Below the pieces are notes generated by a model. That model did not search any database and was not told where the DNA came from. It worked only from the letters and a program-made list of their open reading frames with translations. A stretch of 63,809 nt of DNA from contig CALMPG010000077.1 in assembly GCA_937871915.1 (NCBI GenBank), positions 1 through 63,809 of the forward strand, given 5' to 3'. Positions 18,262-29,273 of this stretch are shown here, piece by piece. Source of the stretch: an uncultured Phycisphaerales bacterium. GTDB taxonomy: Bacteria > Planctomycetota > Phycisphaerae > Phycisphaerales > UBA1924. The position numbers and the translations under genes were made by a program. Every line of letters begins with the position of its first letter. Positions within the stretch are counted from its first letter, which is position 1.

Positions 18262-18878
18262 GTCCAACTCCGTGTTCACGAGGCGTTGGGGATTCCCGTC
18301 GTCCACAGAACGCGAGCGCGGGCCCACTTCATCTTTCGCACCCCACACGCTAGACGGTTCCCGTGCCGGGGGATTGCATGAACATCCGCTTACGGCCTGG
18401 GAAGTTCTCGGATCTTGCTCTCTCCATAGAAGGGCCCCGGCGTGCGGCGGGGCTGGAGGAGATTCCCCGTGGGAGAGTGGGCGGCTCGGCAACCGCCGAA
18501 GCGGGTGTTCGGGAAGTCGAAGAGGTCGCCGGCGGTCCGACGGTCGCCGTCGAACCGAACCGATCGATCCGGGCATCGATGCGTCGGAGTGGCGATGCGT
18601 GCTCGTGTGGCCCGCGGGGCCGTGGGTCGTGCATCGCGCATCGCCCGTTCACGGGCGACGGAAATCTCCCCCACGGGCACGCCGACTCCCCCCCCGCCTT
18701 CCTCCCGCGTGCGTTCGAGATCTCGTGCGGATCGCGTCGCCGAAGCGAGAGCTTTCTTCGATCTTTGCGTTGTGGAGCTCGAGCGCGGTGCCCCGGCGCT
18801 GCCGGTGGGGGCGCGGGCGTCCGAACCGAATCGTGTGCGATCGTTTGCGAGGCGAGACCGTGGTGCGGGGCGGAGCGA
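18262..18878. other. 617-bp intergenic region, no gene seen
   Basis: It lies between the response regulator start and the dps 3' end. Open frames cross it on both strands, but their composition matches antisense shadows and none resembles a protein family. It presumably contains the promoter of the two-component operon. No structured RNA was recognised. Confidence 0.45.
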
Positions 18879-19361
18879 TCAGGCGAACCGCTGCGAGTGG
18901 CTCTCGACAAACCACAGGTGCTTGTCCACGCCGAGGCTGATCTCGGTGCAGATGTCGGCCGCGTCCTTGTCGCCGGCTTTGTCGGCCGCGTCGATGCCGG
19001 CGCGGACACGGGCGCCGAAGGTCGAGAGGGCGACGGCCACGGCCTCGACGTGGTCGCGCGAGCGGACGGCCTTGAGTGGATACTCGTCGAGGCGGGAGTG
19101 TTTGGCGGCGATCCGGGCGGTGCCCAGGGCGGTGCCGCCGAGCTGCACGATCCGCTCGGCGATCACGTCGATCCACCCGTTCGCCTCGCCGGCGACGGTG
19201 TCGAAGAGCTCGTGGAGGGCGATGAAGGTGGGCCCCTTGACGTTCCAGTGGGCCTGCTTGAGCTGGGTCTGGAGGTCCACGGCGTCGGCGAGCAGATCGC
19301 CGAAGAGGTCGCAGACGGCGGATCGGGTCTTGGGGGACAGGTCGTTTCGGGTGGGGTGCAT
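18879..19361 (-). CDS. dps: Dps family ferritin-like DNA-binding protein
   Basis: The 160-residue protein has the Dps ferroxidase signature at the subunit interface: QLKQAHWNVKGPTFIALHELFD, with the iron-binding His and Asp, and GEANGWIDVIAERIVQLGG with the conserved Glu and Asp. Dps dodecamers oxidise Fe(II) with H2O2, store iron and protect DNA during stress. The N-terminal tail is short (MHPTRNDLSP) with few lysines, so DNA binding may be weak. GGAG lies nine bases before the start. It is a monocistronic gene, divergent from the OPT transporters. Confidence 0.93.
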   Translation of the reverse strand: MHPTRNDLSPKTRSAVCDLFGDLLADAVDLQTQLKQAHWNVKGPTFIALHELFDTVAGEANGWIDVIAERIVQLGGTALGTARIAAKHSRLDEYPLKAVRSRDHVEAVAVALSTFGARVRAGIDAADKAGDKDAADICTEISLGVDKHLWFVESHSQRFA

Positions 19362-19523
19362 GGGGATGGTCTCCGGCTGACGCTAGCGCGGCCGAACACC
19401 GCCCGTCGGCCGCCCGGGGCATTCCCCGACCTTTGCACCCTGTTCGGGTTTGCTTCCGATGAAGCTTTCCTTTACGCTTCGCGTCCATCCGCCCGCAGGC
19501 CCCGTCCGACCCGAGGAACCCCT

Positions 19524-21512
19524 ATGGCAGGCCCCACCGTTCCGAACTCTGCGCCAACCTCGGTTCTGCCCGGTGGCGATGTTCCCCCGCTTCCCCCGGA
19601 CGCGACGCCGGAACAGAAGGACGCGCACTGGTACAAGCACGTCTACGCGGGCGACCGGGTTCCCCAGCTGACCCTTCGCGCGGTGCTGATGGGCGGGTTC
19701 ATCGGGATGCTCATGTCGGTGTCCAACCTGTACACCACCGTCAAGCTGGGGTGGTCGTTCGGCGTGGCCATCACGGCCTGCGTGCTCTCGTACGTCATCT
19801 GGAACGCCGTGCGGGCCCTGACGGGCAAGCGGATGAGCCAGATGTCGATCCTGGAGAACACGTGCATGGCCTCGACGGCCTCGGCCGCGGGATACTCCAC
19901 CGGCGGCACGGTCGGCACGGCGTTCGGCGCGCTCCTGCTGATCCAGGGCGTGCACATGGACTGGACCATCGTGACGCCGTTTGTGTTCCTGACCGCCGCG
20001 CTCGGCGTCTTCCTGGCCATCCCCATGAAGCGTCAGATGATCAACCACGAGCAGTTGCCGTTTCCCTCGGGGATCGCGGCGGCCGAGACTCTCCGCAGCC
20101 TCTACAGCGAGGGGCGCGAGGCGGTGGAGAAGGCGTACTCGCTGGTGATCGCGATGTTCGCCGGCATGGTCGTCGCGTTCTTCCGGAGCTACGAGGGGCT
20201 GGTGGAGCTGCTCAAGGCCGCCAAGAAGGCTCCGGAGTGGCTCGTCAACGTGTCGCACTGGCTCAAGATCCCCGATCTGATGGACTTTCCGAGCGTCTGG
20301 CTCGTGTCGCGCGGCAAGGTCGCGGGGTGGGGATTCGAGCCCAGCGCGCTGCTGGTCGCGGCGGGGATGATCGTCGGTCTGCGGGTGTCGCTCTCGATGC
20401 TGGTCGGGTCGCTGATCCTGTACGTGGGCTTCGTGCCGTGGCTGCACGGCATGGACGCGGCCGAGATCGCCGCGGGAACCGCCAACTACCGCGCCTCGTT
20501 CACGCTCTCGGCCGCCGGAGATTTCAATCCGATGCGGTGGTCGCTGTGGGCGGGGACGGCGCTGATGGTGTTTTCGAGCCTCACGGTGGTCGCGATCCAG
20601 TGGAAGACCGTGCTGCGCGCGTTCAAGGTCGGGCGTGGGACGAAATCGAGCCCGGACGCGGCGGACGCGATCGAGGTTCCCGGCTCGTGGCTGGTCGTCG
20701 GCCTGATCCCCATCGGCATCGGCCTGATCATTCTGCAGCACTACGCGTTCCAGATGTCGTGGTGGCTGGGGGCGATCGCGGTGGCGATGTCGTTCCCGCT
20801 CGGGCTGGTGGCCTGCCGGGCCACGGGCGAGACCGACACGACGCCGATCGGGGCGATGGGCAAGGTGACGCAGTTGATCTACGCGCTGGTGGCGCGGGGC
20901 GACTCGGTGATCAACCTCACGTCGGCGGGGGTGACGGCGGGCGCGGCCGGGGCCTCGGCCGATCTGCTCACCGACCTGAAGTCGGGGTACCTGCTGGGCG
21001 CGAATCCCCGGCGGCAGTTCCTGGCGCAGTTCTACGGGTGCTTTTTCGGCACGCTGATGATCGTTCCGGCGTGGTATCTGATGTTCCCGGACAAGGCGAC
21101 GCTGGACAGTTACAACCCGCCGGCGGCGAACATGTGGCGGGCGGTGGCCGAGGCGCTCACGCAGGGGCTGGACTTTGTGCCCAAGACGGCGCAGATCGGC
21201 ATCGTCATCGGCGGGCTGCTGGGCATCCTCATGCCGCTCATCGAGGTCCTCGTGCTTCCGGCGAAGTACCGCAAGTATTTCCCCTCGGCGATGGGGCTGG
21301 GGCTCGCGTGGGTGGTGCCGTTCCAGAACGCGTTCTCGTTCGCGATCGGCGCCGTGATCACGTACATCTGGACCAGGATCTTCCCGAAGGCGGCGGACAA
21401 GTACAACGTGCCGATCGCGTCGGGGCTGGTGGCGGGCGAGTCGCTGCTGGCGGCGTTTATCGCGATCGCCGGAACGCTGGTGGGCATCGCGACCATGCGG
21501 CACTGGTGGTAG
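19524..21512 (+). CDS. OPT family oligopeptide transporter 1
   Basis: The 662-residue integral membrane protein has a short cytoplasmic N-terminus with WYKHVYAGDRVPQLTLRAVLMG and many hydrophobic segments. OPT signatures include GFIGMLMSVSNLYTTVKLGW, SQMSILENTCMAS, PFPSGIAAAETL and DLLTDLKSGYLLGANPRRQF. OPT proteins are proton-coupled importers of peptides or metal-chelate conjugates. The bacterial substrate is rarely known. GAGGA at 19513-19517 supports ATG 19524. A second OPT gene follows after 73 bp in the same direction, so the two are probably cotranscribed. Confidence 0.92.
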   Translation: MAGPTVPNSAPTSVLPGGDVPPLPPDATPEQKDAHWYKHVYAGDRVPQLTLRAVLMGGFIGMLMSVSNLYTTVKLGWSFGVAITACVLSYVIWNAVRALTGKRMSQMSILENTCMASTASAAGYSTGGTVGTAFGALLLIQGVHMDWTIVTPFVFLTAALGVFLAIPMKRQMINHEQLPFPSGIAAAETLRSLYSEGREAVEKAYSLVIAMFAGMVVAFFRSYEGLVELLKAAKKAPEWLVNVSHWLKIPDLMDFPSVWLVSRGKVAGWGFEPSALLVAAGMIVGLRVSLSMLVGSLILYVGFVPWLHGMDAAEIAAGTANYRASFTLSAAGDFNPMRWSLWAGTALMVFSSLTVVAIQWKTVLRAFKVGRGTKSSPDAADAIEVPGSWLVVGLIPIGIGLIILQHYAFQMSWWLGAIAVAMSFPLGLVACRATGETDTTPIGAMGKVTQLIYALVARGDSVINLTSAGVTAGAAGASADLLTDLKSGYLLGANPRRQFLAQFYGCFFGTLMIVPAWYLMFPDKATLDSYNPPAANMWRAVAEALTQGLDFVPKTAQIGIVIGGLLGILMPLIEVLVLPAKYRKYFPSAMGLGLAWVVPFQNAFSFAIGAVITYIWTRIFPKAADKYNVPIASGLVAGESLLAAFIAIAGTLVGIATMRHWW

Positions 21513-21585
21513 TGGATCGGATCGGTTGTTGTTCCATCGTCGCGTGTCCGATCAGGACGTTTGTTTCCATCATCCCGGACCACCC

Positions 21586-23604
21586 ATGGCCATCAAGCAA
21601 CTCAACGAAGAGCAGATCCGCACGTGGACCCGCCAGCAGAAGGACGAGTGGTGGCTGGCCAACATCTACCGCGGCGACATGCCGCAACTCACGCTGCGCT
21701 CGGCGGTCACGGGGTTTCTTCTGGGCGGGATTCTCTCGGCGACGAACCTGTACATCGGGGCCAAGACGGGGTGGACCCTCGGCGTTGGACTCACGAGCGT
21801 GATCCTTGCGTTCGCCTCGTTCAAGGTCATGGCCACCTTCGGGGCGAAGGACATGACGATTCTTGAGAACAACGCCTCGCAGAGCGTGGCCACGGCGGCG
21901 GGGTACATGACCGGGCCGCTGATCTCGGGCCTCGCCGCGTACATGATGGTGACCAACACGGTGATGCCGTGGTGGCAGATGATGCTCTTCAACGTGGTGC
22001 TCAGCGTGCTGGGCGTGCTGGTGGCGTTCCCGATGAAGCGGCGCTTCATCAACGACGAGCAGGCGCCGTTTCCGGAGGGCGCGGCGTGCGGGGTGGTGCT
22101 CGACACGCTGTATTCCTCGGACGCCCGGGTGGGGGTGTTCAAGGCCGTCGTGCTCGCGGGGGCCGCGCTGTTTGCGGGAACGCTCAAGTTTCTCTCGGGC
22201 GAGGCGTACCAGACGCTCATCCAGGCCAAGCTCTTCGGGATGGACAGGGTCCGCTGGCTCAGCGAGAGCCTGGACGGGTGGTACTACCACCTCGTGGCGT
22301 CGGGCAGGGCCCCGCTTCCGATGATCAACGGCGTGGATATTCGCAAGCTGGGCCTCTCGCCGACGGTCGATCTGGCGATGTTCGGCGCGGGCGGGCTGAT
22401 GAATATCCGCTACGCGGTCAACATGTTCCTGGGGATGCTCGTGGCGTACGCCGTGGCCGCGCCGATCGCCACTGGCAACGAGTGGGTGAAGCGCAAGGGC
22501 GTGGTGCTCACGCCCGCGGACGCGTTCTCGTTCCGGGATATTCTGACGGGGTGGCTGCTGTGGCCGGGCGTGGCGATGCTGGTGTGCGCGAGCATGACGG
22601 CGTTCTTCGCCAAGCCGAAGGTGATCATCTCGGCCTTCGCGGGCCTGTTCAGCAAGAAGCCCACGGGCTCGGATGTGCTCGGCCACATCGAGGTGCCGCT
22701 GAAGGTGTCCTGGATCGGCATCCCGATCGTGGGGGCGATCGGCGTGTACATGGCCCACGAGTGGTTCGGCGTGAGGGTGCAGTATGGCGCGCTGGCGGTG
22801 TTGCTGACGATCGTGCTGACGCTCATCGCGGCCAACGCCACGGCGGCCACGAGCATCACGCCGACGGGCTCGCTCTCGAAGATCACGCAGTTCACCTTCG
22901 GCGTGATGAACCCGAACCACCCGCCGACGAACCTGATGACGGCGACGCTCACCACGGAGGTGGCCTCCAACGCCAGCAACCTTCTCATGGACATCAAGCC
23001 GGGGTACATGCTCGGCGGCAAGCCGCGGCACCAGGTGTGGGGGCACATCATCGGCATCATCGCCGGGGCCGCGGCCAGCACGCCGCTGTTCTATCTGCTG
23101 TTCATGAACAAGCACGTGAAGGGCGATGACATCCAGTCCACGCTGGTGACCGACAAGTTCACCTTCACGGCCGCGCTGCAGTGGAAGGGGATCAGCGAGT
23201 TCATCCAGGGGCTGACGGGGGACGCGAAGCTCTCGTCGATCATCCACGTCAGCGCGCTGCAGATGATGGCCGCGGCGGCCGTGATCGGGGTGGTGTTCGA
23301 GGTCGTTCGCACGATGACCAAGGGGAAGAGCCCGTTCGCGCCGGTGGCCTTCGGGCTGGGGTTCCTGCTCCCGCCGGACTCGACGTTGTGGATGTTCCTC
23401 GGGGCCTCGTTCTTCTGGGCCAGCGGGCTGATCTGGGGCAAGAAGGGCGAGGCGCACGGCGAGCCGGTGGTGGTGGGGATGCCCGAGCCGAGTTTGGCCA
23501 AGCGTGTGTTCGTGGACACGCACGAGCCGATCTGCGCCGGGCTGATCGCCGGGGCCGCGCTTGTGGGCATCGGCGACATCCTCGTCGGGGCGTTCATGCT
23601 GTAG
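21586..23604 (+). CDS. OPT family oligopeptide transporter 2
   Basis: A 672-residue paralogue of the preceding gene, with the same layout: WLANIYRGDMPQLTLRSAVTG, GILSATNLYIGAKTGW, DMTILENNASQSVATAAGY, PFPEGAACGVVLD and NLLMDIKPGYMLGGKPRHQ. Sequence divergence is substantial, so this is an old duplication, perhaps with different substrates or a heteromeric unit. It ends 15 bp before the stop of the convergent saccharopine-dehydrogenase-like gene. Confidence 0.92.
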   Translation: MAIKQLNEEQIRTWTRQQKDEWWLANIYRGDMPQLTLRSAVTGFLLGGILSATNLYIGAKTGWTLGVGLTSVILAFASFKVMATFGAKDMTILENNASQSVATAAGYMTGPLISGLAAYMMVTNTVMPWWQMMLFNVVLSVLGVLVAFPMKRRFINDEQAPFPEGAACGVVLDTLYSSDARVGVFKAVVLAGAALFAGTLKFLSGEAYQTLIQAKLFGMDRVRWLSESLDGWYYHLVASGRAPLPMINGVDIRKLGLSPTVDLAMFGAGGLMNIRYAVNMFLGMLVAYAVAAPIATGNEWVKRKGVVLTPADAFSFRDILTGWLLWPGVAMLVCASMTAFFAKPKVIISAFAGLFSKKPTGSDVLGHIEVPLKVSWIGIPIVGAIGVYMAHEWFGVRVQYGALAVLLTIVLTLIAANATAATSITPTGSLSKITQFTFGVMNPNHPPTNLMTATLTTEVASNASNLLMDIKPGYMLGGKPRHQVWGHIIGIIAGAAASTPLFYLLFMNKHVKGDDIQSTLVTDKFTFTAALQWKGISEFIQGLTGDAKLSSIIHVSALQMMAAAAVIGVVFEVVRTMTKGKSPFAPVAFGLGFLLPPDSTLWMFLGASFFWASGLIWGKKGEAHGEPVVVGMPEPSLAKRVFVDTHEPICAGLIAGAALVGIGDILVGAFML

Positions 23605-23619
23605 TGTCTTGGAGGGACG

Positions 23620-24825
23620 CTACTTGGCGAGGGCCGCGGCCTCGATCTTGTCGGGGGCCTCGTAGGCGAGGCCGAAGATCGTCTTGTTGAAGGTCTCGAG
23701 CGAGCACTCTTCCTGGCGGACCAGGCCGGTCTGGCGGATCTTGCCCAGGCGGTGGAGGTCCACCATGGCGCAGACGCCGGCGGCGGTGGTGAGCTCGATG
23801 GCGGGCCAGACGCGCCCGAACATTTTGGTGGAGTGGATGGACCGGCGGAAGTTGATCTGCTCCCGGCGCCCGTCCTTGACGCCGATGGCGTTGATGAAGA
23901 CCACGACGACGTCCTGGAGCGTGCGGGCCACGGCGTGGTCGAGCAGATCGATGGCGAGGGCGCGGTCGAAGGTGCGGCCGTTCTTGTTTGCCGGAACATG
24001 CTCGACGTTCAGCCGCAGGTCCTGGAGCAGGAACTTCATCAGGTCGCGGTGGCCGGGATAGCGGATGGTCTTGTAGGCGATGCGAGTCTCATCGCAGGTC
24101 TTCTTCTCTCCGACGAGCGTTTCGATGAGCGTCCCCACGCCGCCGGAGGTATAGAACGCCTCGTATTCCAGGGCCTCGAAGGAGAAGTGTTCCAGACCCT
24201 CGAGCGCGGGCACCTTCACCGTCCGCCCGTCGAGCATCACGTTGCACGGCTCGCAATACTCGTTGACGACCCCCGCGGCCGACCAGGTGATGTTGTACTT
24301 GGGCGCGTTGGTGGGGAACTGCGGCAGGGCTCCGACGCGGAGCGTCAGATCGTGGAGCATGGTGAAGTCGCGGGTGATGTCGTAGGCCGCGATGGCCACG
24401 TACCCCGGGGCGAGCCCGCACTGGGGGACCAGCGCGACCTTGGCCTTGCCGCCGGCGGCAATCTGTTTGACCTGCTCGGTGGTCTCGACGTCCTCGGTGA
24501 CGTCGAAGTAGTGCACGCCCATGTCGTTGGCGGCCTCGGCGATGCCGGCGACGAAGTTGTAGGGGAGCATGCAGACGACGTAGTGCTGGCCCTTGAGGGC
24601 CTCGCGTACGGCGGCCTTGTCGCTGGCGTCGAGTTTCAGGGTGATGAACTCGGTCGGGTGCGGCACGAGCGACTTGAGGCGTCCGATGTTCTCGGCCGCC
24701 TCGCGCAGGTTGGCCTCGTCGCGGTCGGCGAGGGTGACGCGATACTCGCCGCGCCCGCAGGCCAGAAAGAGTTCCGCGACCGACTTGCCGACCTTGCCGC
24801 CGCCGAGGACGAGAACGTTCTTCAT
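23620..24825 (-). CDS. Saccharopine dehydrogenase-like NAD(P)-binding oxidoreductase
   Basis: The 401-residue protein starts with a Rossmann fold (VLVLGGGKVGKSVAELFLA) and has the LPYNFVAGIAEAANDMGVHYFDV and LVPQCGLAPGYVAIAAYD segments typical of the saccharopine dehydrogenase/LYS9 family. Members interconvert saccharopine and an amino acid or semialdehyde; some act on carboxynorspermidine or other imino acids. A polyamine-related function is possible because agmatine-to-putrescine genes are in this window, but that is speculation. AAGGAG precedes ATG 24825. A second family member is at 31243-32418. Confidence 0.85.
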   Translation of the reverse strand: MKNVLVLGGGKVGKSVAELFLACGRGEYRVTLADRDEANLREAAENIGRLKSLVPHPTEFITLKLDASDKAAVREALKGQHYVVCMLPYNFVAGIAEAANDMGVHYFDVTEDVETTEQVKQIAAGGKAKVALVPQCGLAPGYVAIAAYDITRDFTMLHDLTLRVGALPQFPTNAPKYNITWSAAGVVNEYCEPCNVMLDGRTVKVPALEGLEHFSFEALEYEAFYTSGGVGTLIETLVGEKKTCDETRIAYKTIRYPGHRDLMKFLLQDLRLNVEHVPANKNGRTFDRALAIDLLDHAVARTLQDVVVVFINAIGVKDGRREQINFRRSIHSTKMFGRVWPAIELTTAAGVCAMVDLHRLGKIRQTGLVRQEECSLETFNKTIFGLAYEAPDKIEAAALAK

Positions 24826-24933
24826 GGACCGAGGCTCCTTCCGATGTGGGCCGGGATGGTACGTCTCCGAGGCCCCGGAGGGGCCTCGGAGACATGCAAC
24901 CAAGTCGGCTGTTGCTTTCGACTCGTGCGCCGA

Positions 24934-26616
<1,683 letters not shown>

Positions 26617-26934
26617 GAAACAATGACTCCTGCTCCGCCGCGGCGGCGGCCTTGTGGCCGTTGCCTGGGCGAGAGTGTGACCTCACCGGCGACAGCGCGC
26701 ACGGATGAAGTCGTGTGTTCGGGCTTCCCTGCACCAGTCCCGTGTTGGGTTGAATGGAGCGCGAGCGGCCGTACTGGGGCGGAACGCCTCTCGCGACGAT
26801 GCGAGGGCGCTGCCAGCAGATTCCCAGTCTTTTGCCGTCCTTTTGGCCGTGTTTCCACGGAGGACGAGTCTGAGGCCACCGGCGATTGAGGGCAATAGTA
26901 GGCATGGTTCCGGGAGAAATCCCGCACATAGGTC
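26617..26934. other. Intergenic region between divergent genes, no gene seen
   Basis: About 320 bp upstream of the DEAD-box helicase. A long 5' leader would fit cold-inducible helicases, but no cold-box sequence was recognised. No convincing reading frame. Confidence 0.4.
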
Positions 26935-26964
26935 TTGCGGCGCGGGGGGCTGGATTGGTAGACT
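26935..26964 (+). promoter_or_regulatory. Sigma-70-type promoter of the exported protein gene at 27007
   Basis: TTGCGG (26935-26940), an 18-bp spacer and TAGACT (26959-26964). The transcript would start near 26971, leaving a 36-base leader that contains GAGGAGAGAG before ATG 27007. Confidence 0.5.
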
Positions 26965-27006
26965 GGCGCTGCCGTGCCGCCTTCCGGCCGGACGAGGAGA
27001 GAGATC

Positions 27007-27699
27007 ATGCGTTTTCTGGCCTTTGCGATTGCCGGTGGGATCGGCGCGATGCTCGCGGCGCCGGCTCGCGGGATCATCGTCACGCTCGACATGGGCACTC
27101 TGCCCAGCGCGAACGGATTCGCGTTTGTGCCGACCGGATTCGGAGCGAGCCCGCCGACGGAGGCCGGGGTGTTCTCGCTGGCGGGCGGCGGTCTGCTGCA
27201 CCAGACCACCATCGGGACCGGGTCGCAGGCGGGGGGGAGTTCGATCTACTACACGCGCTCGATCACGCCGGACTGGGCGCAGTCGTATCTCATCGAGGCG
27301 CGGCTGCGGCTGGACCAGAGCGAGTTCTTCGGGAGCTATCAGGGGATGCTCTTCGGGACCAGCCAGGTGTGGGTGGGCATCAACGCCGACCGGTTCACGC
27401 TGCCGACCACCGGGGGAACGACGACGGGCGCGTTCGATTCCACCGACGGGTTCCACGTGTATCGCTTCGACGTGCAGGTGAACCACTCGTGGACGTTCAG
27501 CATCGATGGGGTGCAGCGCGGCACCGGCAACAGCGGGATCGGGAGCGGCTCGACGAATCTCAGGCTCGGCGACGGCAGCGGGGGAAGCAACGCGGCCGGG
27601 TATTACGACTATGTGAACTTCACCCAGCCGATTCCCTCGCCGGGGTGCGTGGCGCCGGCCCTTGTGATGCTGGCCGCCGGGTGGCGACGGCGAGGATGA
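27007..27699 (+). CDS. Exported protein with a PEP-CTERM-like C-terminal anchor
   Basis: The 230-residue protein has a signal peptide (MRFLAFAIAGGIGAMLAAPARG). The mature domain has beta-strand-rich segments such as YLIEARLRLDQSEFFGSYQG and FHVYRFDVQVNHSWTFSIDG, which resemble concanavalin-like/laminin-G jelly-roll domains. It ends IPSPGCVAPALVMLAAGWRR: Pro-Ser-Pro, a hydrophobic stretch and a basic tail. This is the layout of PEP-CTERM and related sorting signals, here with a Cys. It is likely a surface or exopolysaccharide-associated protein. Substrate unknown. A GAGGAG motif supports the start. Confidence 0.72.
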   Translation: MRFLAFAIAGGIGAMLAAPARGIIVTLDMGTLPSANGFAFVPTGFGASPPTEAGVFSLAGGGLLHQTTIGTGSQAGGSSIYYTRSITPDWAQSYLIEARLRLDQSEFFGSYQGMLFGTSQVWVGINADRFTLPTTGGTTTGAFDSTDGFHVYRFDVQVNHSWTFSIDGVQRGTGNSGIGSGSTNLRLGDGSGGSNAAGYYDYVNFTQPIPSPGCVAPALVMLAAGWRRRG

Positions 27700-27708
27700 G
27701 GGGAGCGT

Positions 27709-28317
27709 TCACGCTGGCTGGGCGATCCAGCGCTCGTCTGCGCGCAGGACCGCTCGCCGCTGCTCGGCCTGGGTCGCCTGCAACCAGTCGATGGTCTCGA
27801 CCCGGACCTCGATGACGACGAACCGGTCCCGCTCGCGGGCCGTGAGCTTGTGGGGCAGTTGGCGCTTGTCGCGCGGGAGACGGAGGTCGGGAGGTTCGGG
27901 CGCGGCGATGGGGACAGGAGAGTTGTCGGCCGGCCGATCAGTCGCGGAATACAGCCACCGGGCCGCGCTGGAGAGTTGTTCCCAGTGCCGCCGCGAGCAC
28001 TCGTCGTGCTGGTGGATTGTCACGCGTCCGTGAAGGCGCAGGTGGATGCCGCCGGCGGCGTCCCAGGCGGTGAGGCAGGCGAAGGGGGAGGTGTGGAGTT
28101 CGCCGACTTTGGGTGTGTGGCTGTCGGTGTGGAACCACAGGCGTGCGATGGGGCCTGTCTGGTCGGCCCCGCGGTTGGTCATCAGGCGGGCCGAGGGTCG
28201 CCCGTCGGGCCCGACTGTGGCCATGGTGAGCAGGTGCATCGGGTGCGTCGGGTCGTCGGCGCCGCGTTTGAGGGCGGCCCACGCGAAGTCGGGGATGTGG
28301 TCGAACGGCACGAGCAT
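27709..28317 (-). CDS. Pyridoxamine 5'-phosphate oxidase family flavoprotein
   Basis: The 202-residue protein has a split-barrel FMN-binding fold: MHLLTMATVGPDGRPSARLM (first strands), LWFHTDSHTPKVGELH (FMN phosphate region), FACLTAWDAAGGIHLRLHGR and a C-terminal FVVIEVRVETIDWLQ. It lacks parts of the C-terminal dimerisation segment of true PdxH, and the sequence fits the general PNPOx/Alr4036-like group, so pyridoxal phosphate synthesis is not assured. It is convergent with the exported protein gene (nine bp between stop codons) and divergent from the DUF2007 gene. Confidence 0.82.
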   Translation of the reverse strand: MLVPFDHIPDFAWAALKRGADDPTHPMHLLTMATVGPDGRPSARLMTNRGADQTGPIARLWFHTDSHTPKVGELHTSPFACLTAWDAAGGIHLRLHGRVTIHQHDECSRRHWEQLSSAARWLYSATDRPADNSPVPIAAPEPPDLRLPRDKRQLPHKLTARERDRFVVIEVRVETIDWLQATQAEQRRAVLRADERWIAQPA

Positions 28318-28400
28318 GGATCGTATTCAGGATATGCGGGTGTTCAATGAGATTCTCCGTGGATCGGCACGTGCTCGGCCGAGGTCCGCTCTGCGTCCTG

Positions 28401-28406
28401 TATGCT
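28401..28406 (+). promoter_or_regulatory. -10 box six bases before a GTG start
   Basis: TATGCT followed by TCCTCC and GTG 28413. This placement supports GTG as the true start and implies a leaderless mRNA. Confidence 0.45.
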
Positions 28407-28412
28407 TCCTCC

Positions 28413-28913
28413 GTGGACGAACGATCCGCACCATCGCCTGTTTCGCGGTCCGAACTCTCCGGTCCGGTGCCACTGGCCATCGTGTCCGCGGCCACGTCCG
28501 CCCACATGATCAAGTGCGTGCTCGACGATGCGGGCATCCACGCGGTGGTGGTGGGGGAGCACTCCGCCAGCACCCTGCCGCTGATGGGCGCGATCGTGCC
28601 CGTGACCGTTCTGGTGCCGCGCGGCGACTACGACCGGGCTGCTGCCGCGCTGGATGAGGCGGTTCTCGGCGCGGGCGCCCCGATGCGATGCTCGGCGTGC
28701 GGCTATGACCTGGGCGGGCTGGAGCAGCAGGAGCGATGCCCGGAATGCGGGGCGAAATACATCGACCTTCGGCGGCGGATCACGCTGGCGCCGAGGCCGG
28801 GGGCGGCGGGGGAGACGGGGATGGCCGTCCGCATGGGCGCGATCGTGGGCGTGCTCGTGGTGGTGGGGGTGGTCGGGGGGCTCGTGGCTTTTGTGATCTG
28901 GGGCGTGGTCTGA
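28413..28913 (+). CDS. DUF2007-like plus zinc-ribbon membrane protein
   Basis: The 166-residue protein has an N-terminal alpha/beta domain (LAIVSAATSAHMIKCVLDDAGIHAVVVG) like DUF2007 (signal-transducing protein fold). A zinc ribbon with CSACGYDLGGL and CPECG follows, and a C-terminal membrane helix lies at ~140-163. The ribbon's C-x-x-C-G-Y-D-L pattern is frequent in planctomycete membrane proteins. The GTG start at 28413 is preferred to ATG 28347: the latter would leave only 29 bases to the divergent neighbour, and a TATGCT box lies six bases before GTG. Function unknown. Confidence 0.75.
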   Translation: MDERSAPSPVSRSELSGPVPLAIVSAATSAHMIKCVLDDAGIHAVVVGEHSASTLPLMGAIVPVTVLVPRGDYDRAAAALDEAVLGAGAPMRCSACGYDLGGLEQQERCPECGAKYIDLRRRITLAPRPGAAGETGMAVRMGAIVGVLVVVGVVGGLVAFVIWGVV

Positions 28914-28973
28914 AAACAAAGACAAGCCGTTACCGTGGAGCGACCGCGGGTGACCGAGCGGACCCGGGGATGA

Positions 28974-29273
28974 TCAGGCGGCGGATTCGCCGGACGCTTC
29001 GCTTGGAGTGAGGGTGAGCACCATGCTGATGAACAGTTGGTCCTTTTTGTCCAGCACCTGATCGATGATCTTCCAGACCACCGCCTGACGCTCGGTGAAG
29101 CGAAGTTTGGCGAACTTGCCCGCGATCACGGTGATTCGATGGAGCTTGGTGCCGCGGATCGGCTCGACCGTCACCTCGGCGGCGATACCGGCCCGGGCCA
29201 GGTCTTGCATGAGGGCGTTCCGTACCCGGGCGATGAACGCGGGGGACCTAGTGCGGGTTTTCTTCACAGCCAT
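28974..29273 (-). CDS. BolA-like small protein paired with a HEPN protein
   Basis: A 99-residue protein with a basic N-terminus (MAVKKTRTRSPAF), a helix, a beta hairpin (VTVEPIRGTKLHRITVIAGK), the helix FTERQAVVWKIIDQVL and a final strand ISMVLTLTPSE. The last two resemble the E-R-H-R-x-V helix and the A-L-S-I-K-T-L-T-P-E-E strand of BolA, although the conserved His is replaced by Gln. It overlaps the 3' end of the HEPN gene by ten bases, so the two are translationally coupled. It could be an antitoxin-like or RNA-binding partner. The relation to BolA is inferred from motif order only. Confidence 0.6.
   Translation of the reverse strand: MAVKKTRTRSPAFIARVRNALMQDLARAGIAAEVTVEPIRGTKLHRITVIAGKFAKLRFTERQAVVWKIIDQVLDKKDQLFISMVLTLTPSEASGESAA

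Noticed and set aside
19383..23523. Long minus-strand frames (~700 residues each) opposite the two OPT genes
   Set aside because: Arg/His-rich composition without any family resemblance; the OPT proteins explain the coding signal.
28347..28412. ATG 28347 as start of the DUF2007-like gene
   Set aside because: It would leave 29 bases to the divergent start codon and put the -10 box inside the gene; GTG 28413 fits better, though not proven.
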